From: a virus
Strand: one strand, 5' to 3'
Virus record (IMG/VR): IMGVR_UViG_3300033153_001775
Span: 1-33,006 of that record
DNA: 33,006 bases
Part shown: piece by piece, positions 32,254 to 33,006 of the stretch
Numbering within the stretch: the stretch's first letter is position 1
How the letters are laid out: every line of letters begins with the position of its first letter
Notes under the pieces: model-generated
What the model was told of the DNA's origin: nothing
Databases searched by the model: none
What the model saw: the letters and a program-made list of their open reading frames with translations, nothing else
Made by a program: the position numbers and the translations under genes

Positions 32254-32631
32254 TTATTCTCCTATATCTACCACATAGATTTGTGGTACTTGTGCATAGA
32301 TTGTACCTTCTGTAGCTGTTGAAACATCTAATAATGCTTGACATGTTGGAGCTACAGGAAATCCATCTTCACCAAACTGTATGTTAGAAGGTAAATCTTT
32401 AGTCTGGTCTGCTGTAAGTGTAAGAAACATCTTCCCATTAGCATTATCTTCTGATGTACCTAAAGCCATAGGGACTTTAGATAGAAGAACTTGTGGGTCT
32501 ATACCATAAGTAGATAGAGTGAATGTTCCTGTATCACTCATACTTAACTGTATAGGGTCAGTAGTCCCTGACTGTTTAATAATGAATGTACATTTAAATA
32601 TTCTATTTTGAACTATTTTAAACTTAGCCAT
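32254..32631 (-). CDS. Small structural protein, 125 aa
   Basis: The product starts MAKFKIVQNRIFKCTFIIKQ and is beta-rich throughout (FTLSTYGIDPQVLL, KMFLTLTADQTKDLPSNIQF), ending QIYVVDIGE. This looks like a small beta-sandwich appendage or baseplate-type domain, but no family is recognised. The AGGAGAAGAAT ribosome site precedes ATG 32631 and the stop abuts the tail-tip gene start with no gap. Confidence 0.66.
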   Translation of the reverse strand: MAKFKIVQNRIFKCTFIIKQSGTTDPIQLSMSDTGTFTLSTYGIDPQVLLSKVPMALGTSEDNANGKMFLTLTADQTKDLPSNIQFGEDGFPVAPTCQALLDVSTATEGTIYAQVPQIYVVDIGE

Positions 32632-32640
32632 ATTCTTCTC

Positions 32641-33006
32641 CTATATGCACAAAGTAAGTAACTGTTGTGTAAATATGTAGGCTGTACCTGTTTCTAAGGT
32701 ATCGCCATTAGCTGTATACTTGATAAGATATACTTTATCTGTATTTGTAGAGTCTTGAATATAGTATTCATTATCTACAGCATAAGAGCTTCCAGGAACT
32801 AAAGCAAAACCTGATTTACAGTTAGCCTTAGTTGGGATACTATCCCCTAAATTGACTACTGTTGTAGGTCTTCCTGAGCTCATAGTTATTGCGTAAGCTA
32901 CATCAAAAGGATTCATAACCTCTGTAATGTTAGCTGCATCAATAGCTTGAACATTTGTAGCAAATGGTATCTGTTCTCTCGGTAAGTCTCCCGAAACATC
33001 TAAAGA
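32641..33006 (-). CDS. Structural protein, 5' end beyond the window (partial)
   Basis: The frame is open to the right edge. Before the internal ATG at 32916 there are 30 more coding-like codons (ending DAAN-ITEV), and that ATG has no proper ribosome site, so the gene almost certainly starts outside the window. The 121 visible residues include MSSGRPTTVVNLGDSIPTKA and a small strand-rich C-terminus ending FTQQLLTLCI. It is a small structural or appendage-type domain of unknown family, in the same minus-strand virion operon, 9 bases before the 125-residue gene. Confidence 0.66.
   Translation of the reverse strand, partial: SLDVSGDLPREQIPFATNVQAIDAANITEVMNPFDVAYAITMSSGRPTTVVNLGDSIPTKANCKSGFALVPGSSYAVDNEYYIQDSTNTDKVYLIKYTANGDTLETGTAYIFTQQLLTLCI

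Noticed and set aside
1-33006. CRISPR array, insertion sequence, rRNA, integrase or lysogeny genes
   Set aside because: No regularly spaced direct repeats with spacers, no transposase or integrase motifs and no rRNA-like sequence were seen.

Overview
This window is about half of the core genome of an AT-rich lytic podovirus related to coliphage N4 (Schitoviridae-like). Three large minus-strand products support this by their sequence: an N4-gp56-type major capsid protein (21552-22844), an N4-gp59-type portal protein (24427-26397), and a 2155-residue protein (10426-16893) carrying the T7/N4 single-subunit RNA polymerase motifs, including motif B with the R-x3-K-x7-Y spacing, in the slot where N4 keeps its virion RNA polymerase (vRNAP). 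The host cannot be read from the sequence. The strong AAGGA-type ribosome sites, low GC and preference for codons such as ATA and AGA indicate an AT-rich bacterium.

Layout. Positions 1-10429 are a plus-strand, tightly overlapping early/middle operon. It holds a helicase-primase with a degenerate ATPase half, a Dda-like SF1 helicase, a PD-(D/E)XK nuclease, several small unknown proteins, a structured non-coding stretch (5916-6220), two tRNAs, an endonuclease VII/HNH gene beside the second tRNA, an RNA ligase, a Sak4-like ATPase paired with a single-stranded DNA binding protein, a small basic protein and a small membrane protein. Positions 10426-33006 are minus-strand virion genes. Read in their own direction (right to left) they are: appendage/structural genes, a receptor-binding-type tail protein, unknown structural proteins, a protein with a long hydrophobic segment, portal, a small helical protein, scaffold-like protein, major capsid protein, a TTG-started companion, three ejection-type proteins, and the vRNAP last. 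The two blocks converge and overlap by 4 bp, sharing a TTAA that supplies both stop codons.

How the parts fit. In N4 the vRNAP is packaged in the capsid and injected with the DNA to transcribe the first genes, and the phage SSB supports early transcription and later activates late promoters. The SSB here (9458-10081) may do the same while also serving Sak4-type recombination. The primase, helicase and nuclease are replication/recombination functions. DNA polymerase, the other RNA polymerase subunits, terminase and recognisable lysis enzymes are not in this window.

The most unusual points are: (i) a compact vRNAP whose polymerase domain starts almost at the N-terminus and is followed by a C-terminal half with an HEIAH zinc-peptidase-like motif; (ii) a non-coding array of three paralogous hairpins with compensatory stem changes, each followed by TATATAAA-N6-AGTAA; (iii) a 12-bp duplication of a tRNA 3' end flanking an endonuclease gene; (iv) a small gene split by an apparent +1 frameshift at AAA-AGG-TAA; and (v) a scaffold-like protein that begins and ends with the same 10-residue peptide encoded by different codons.
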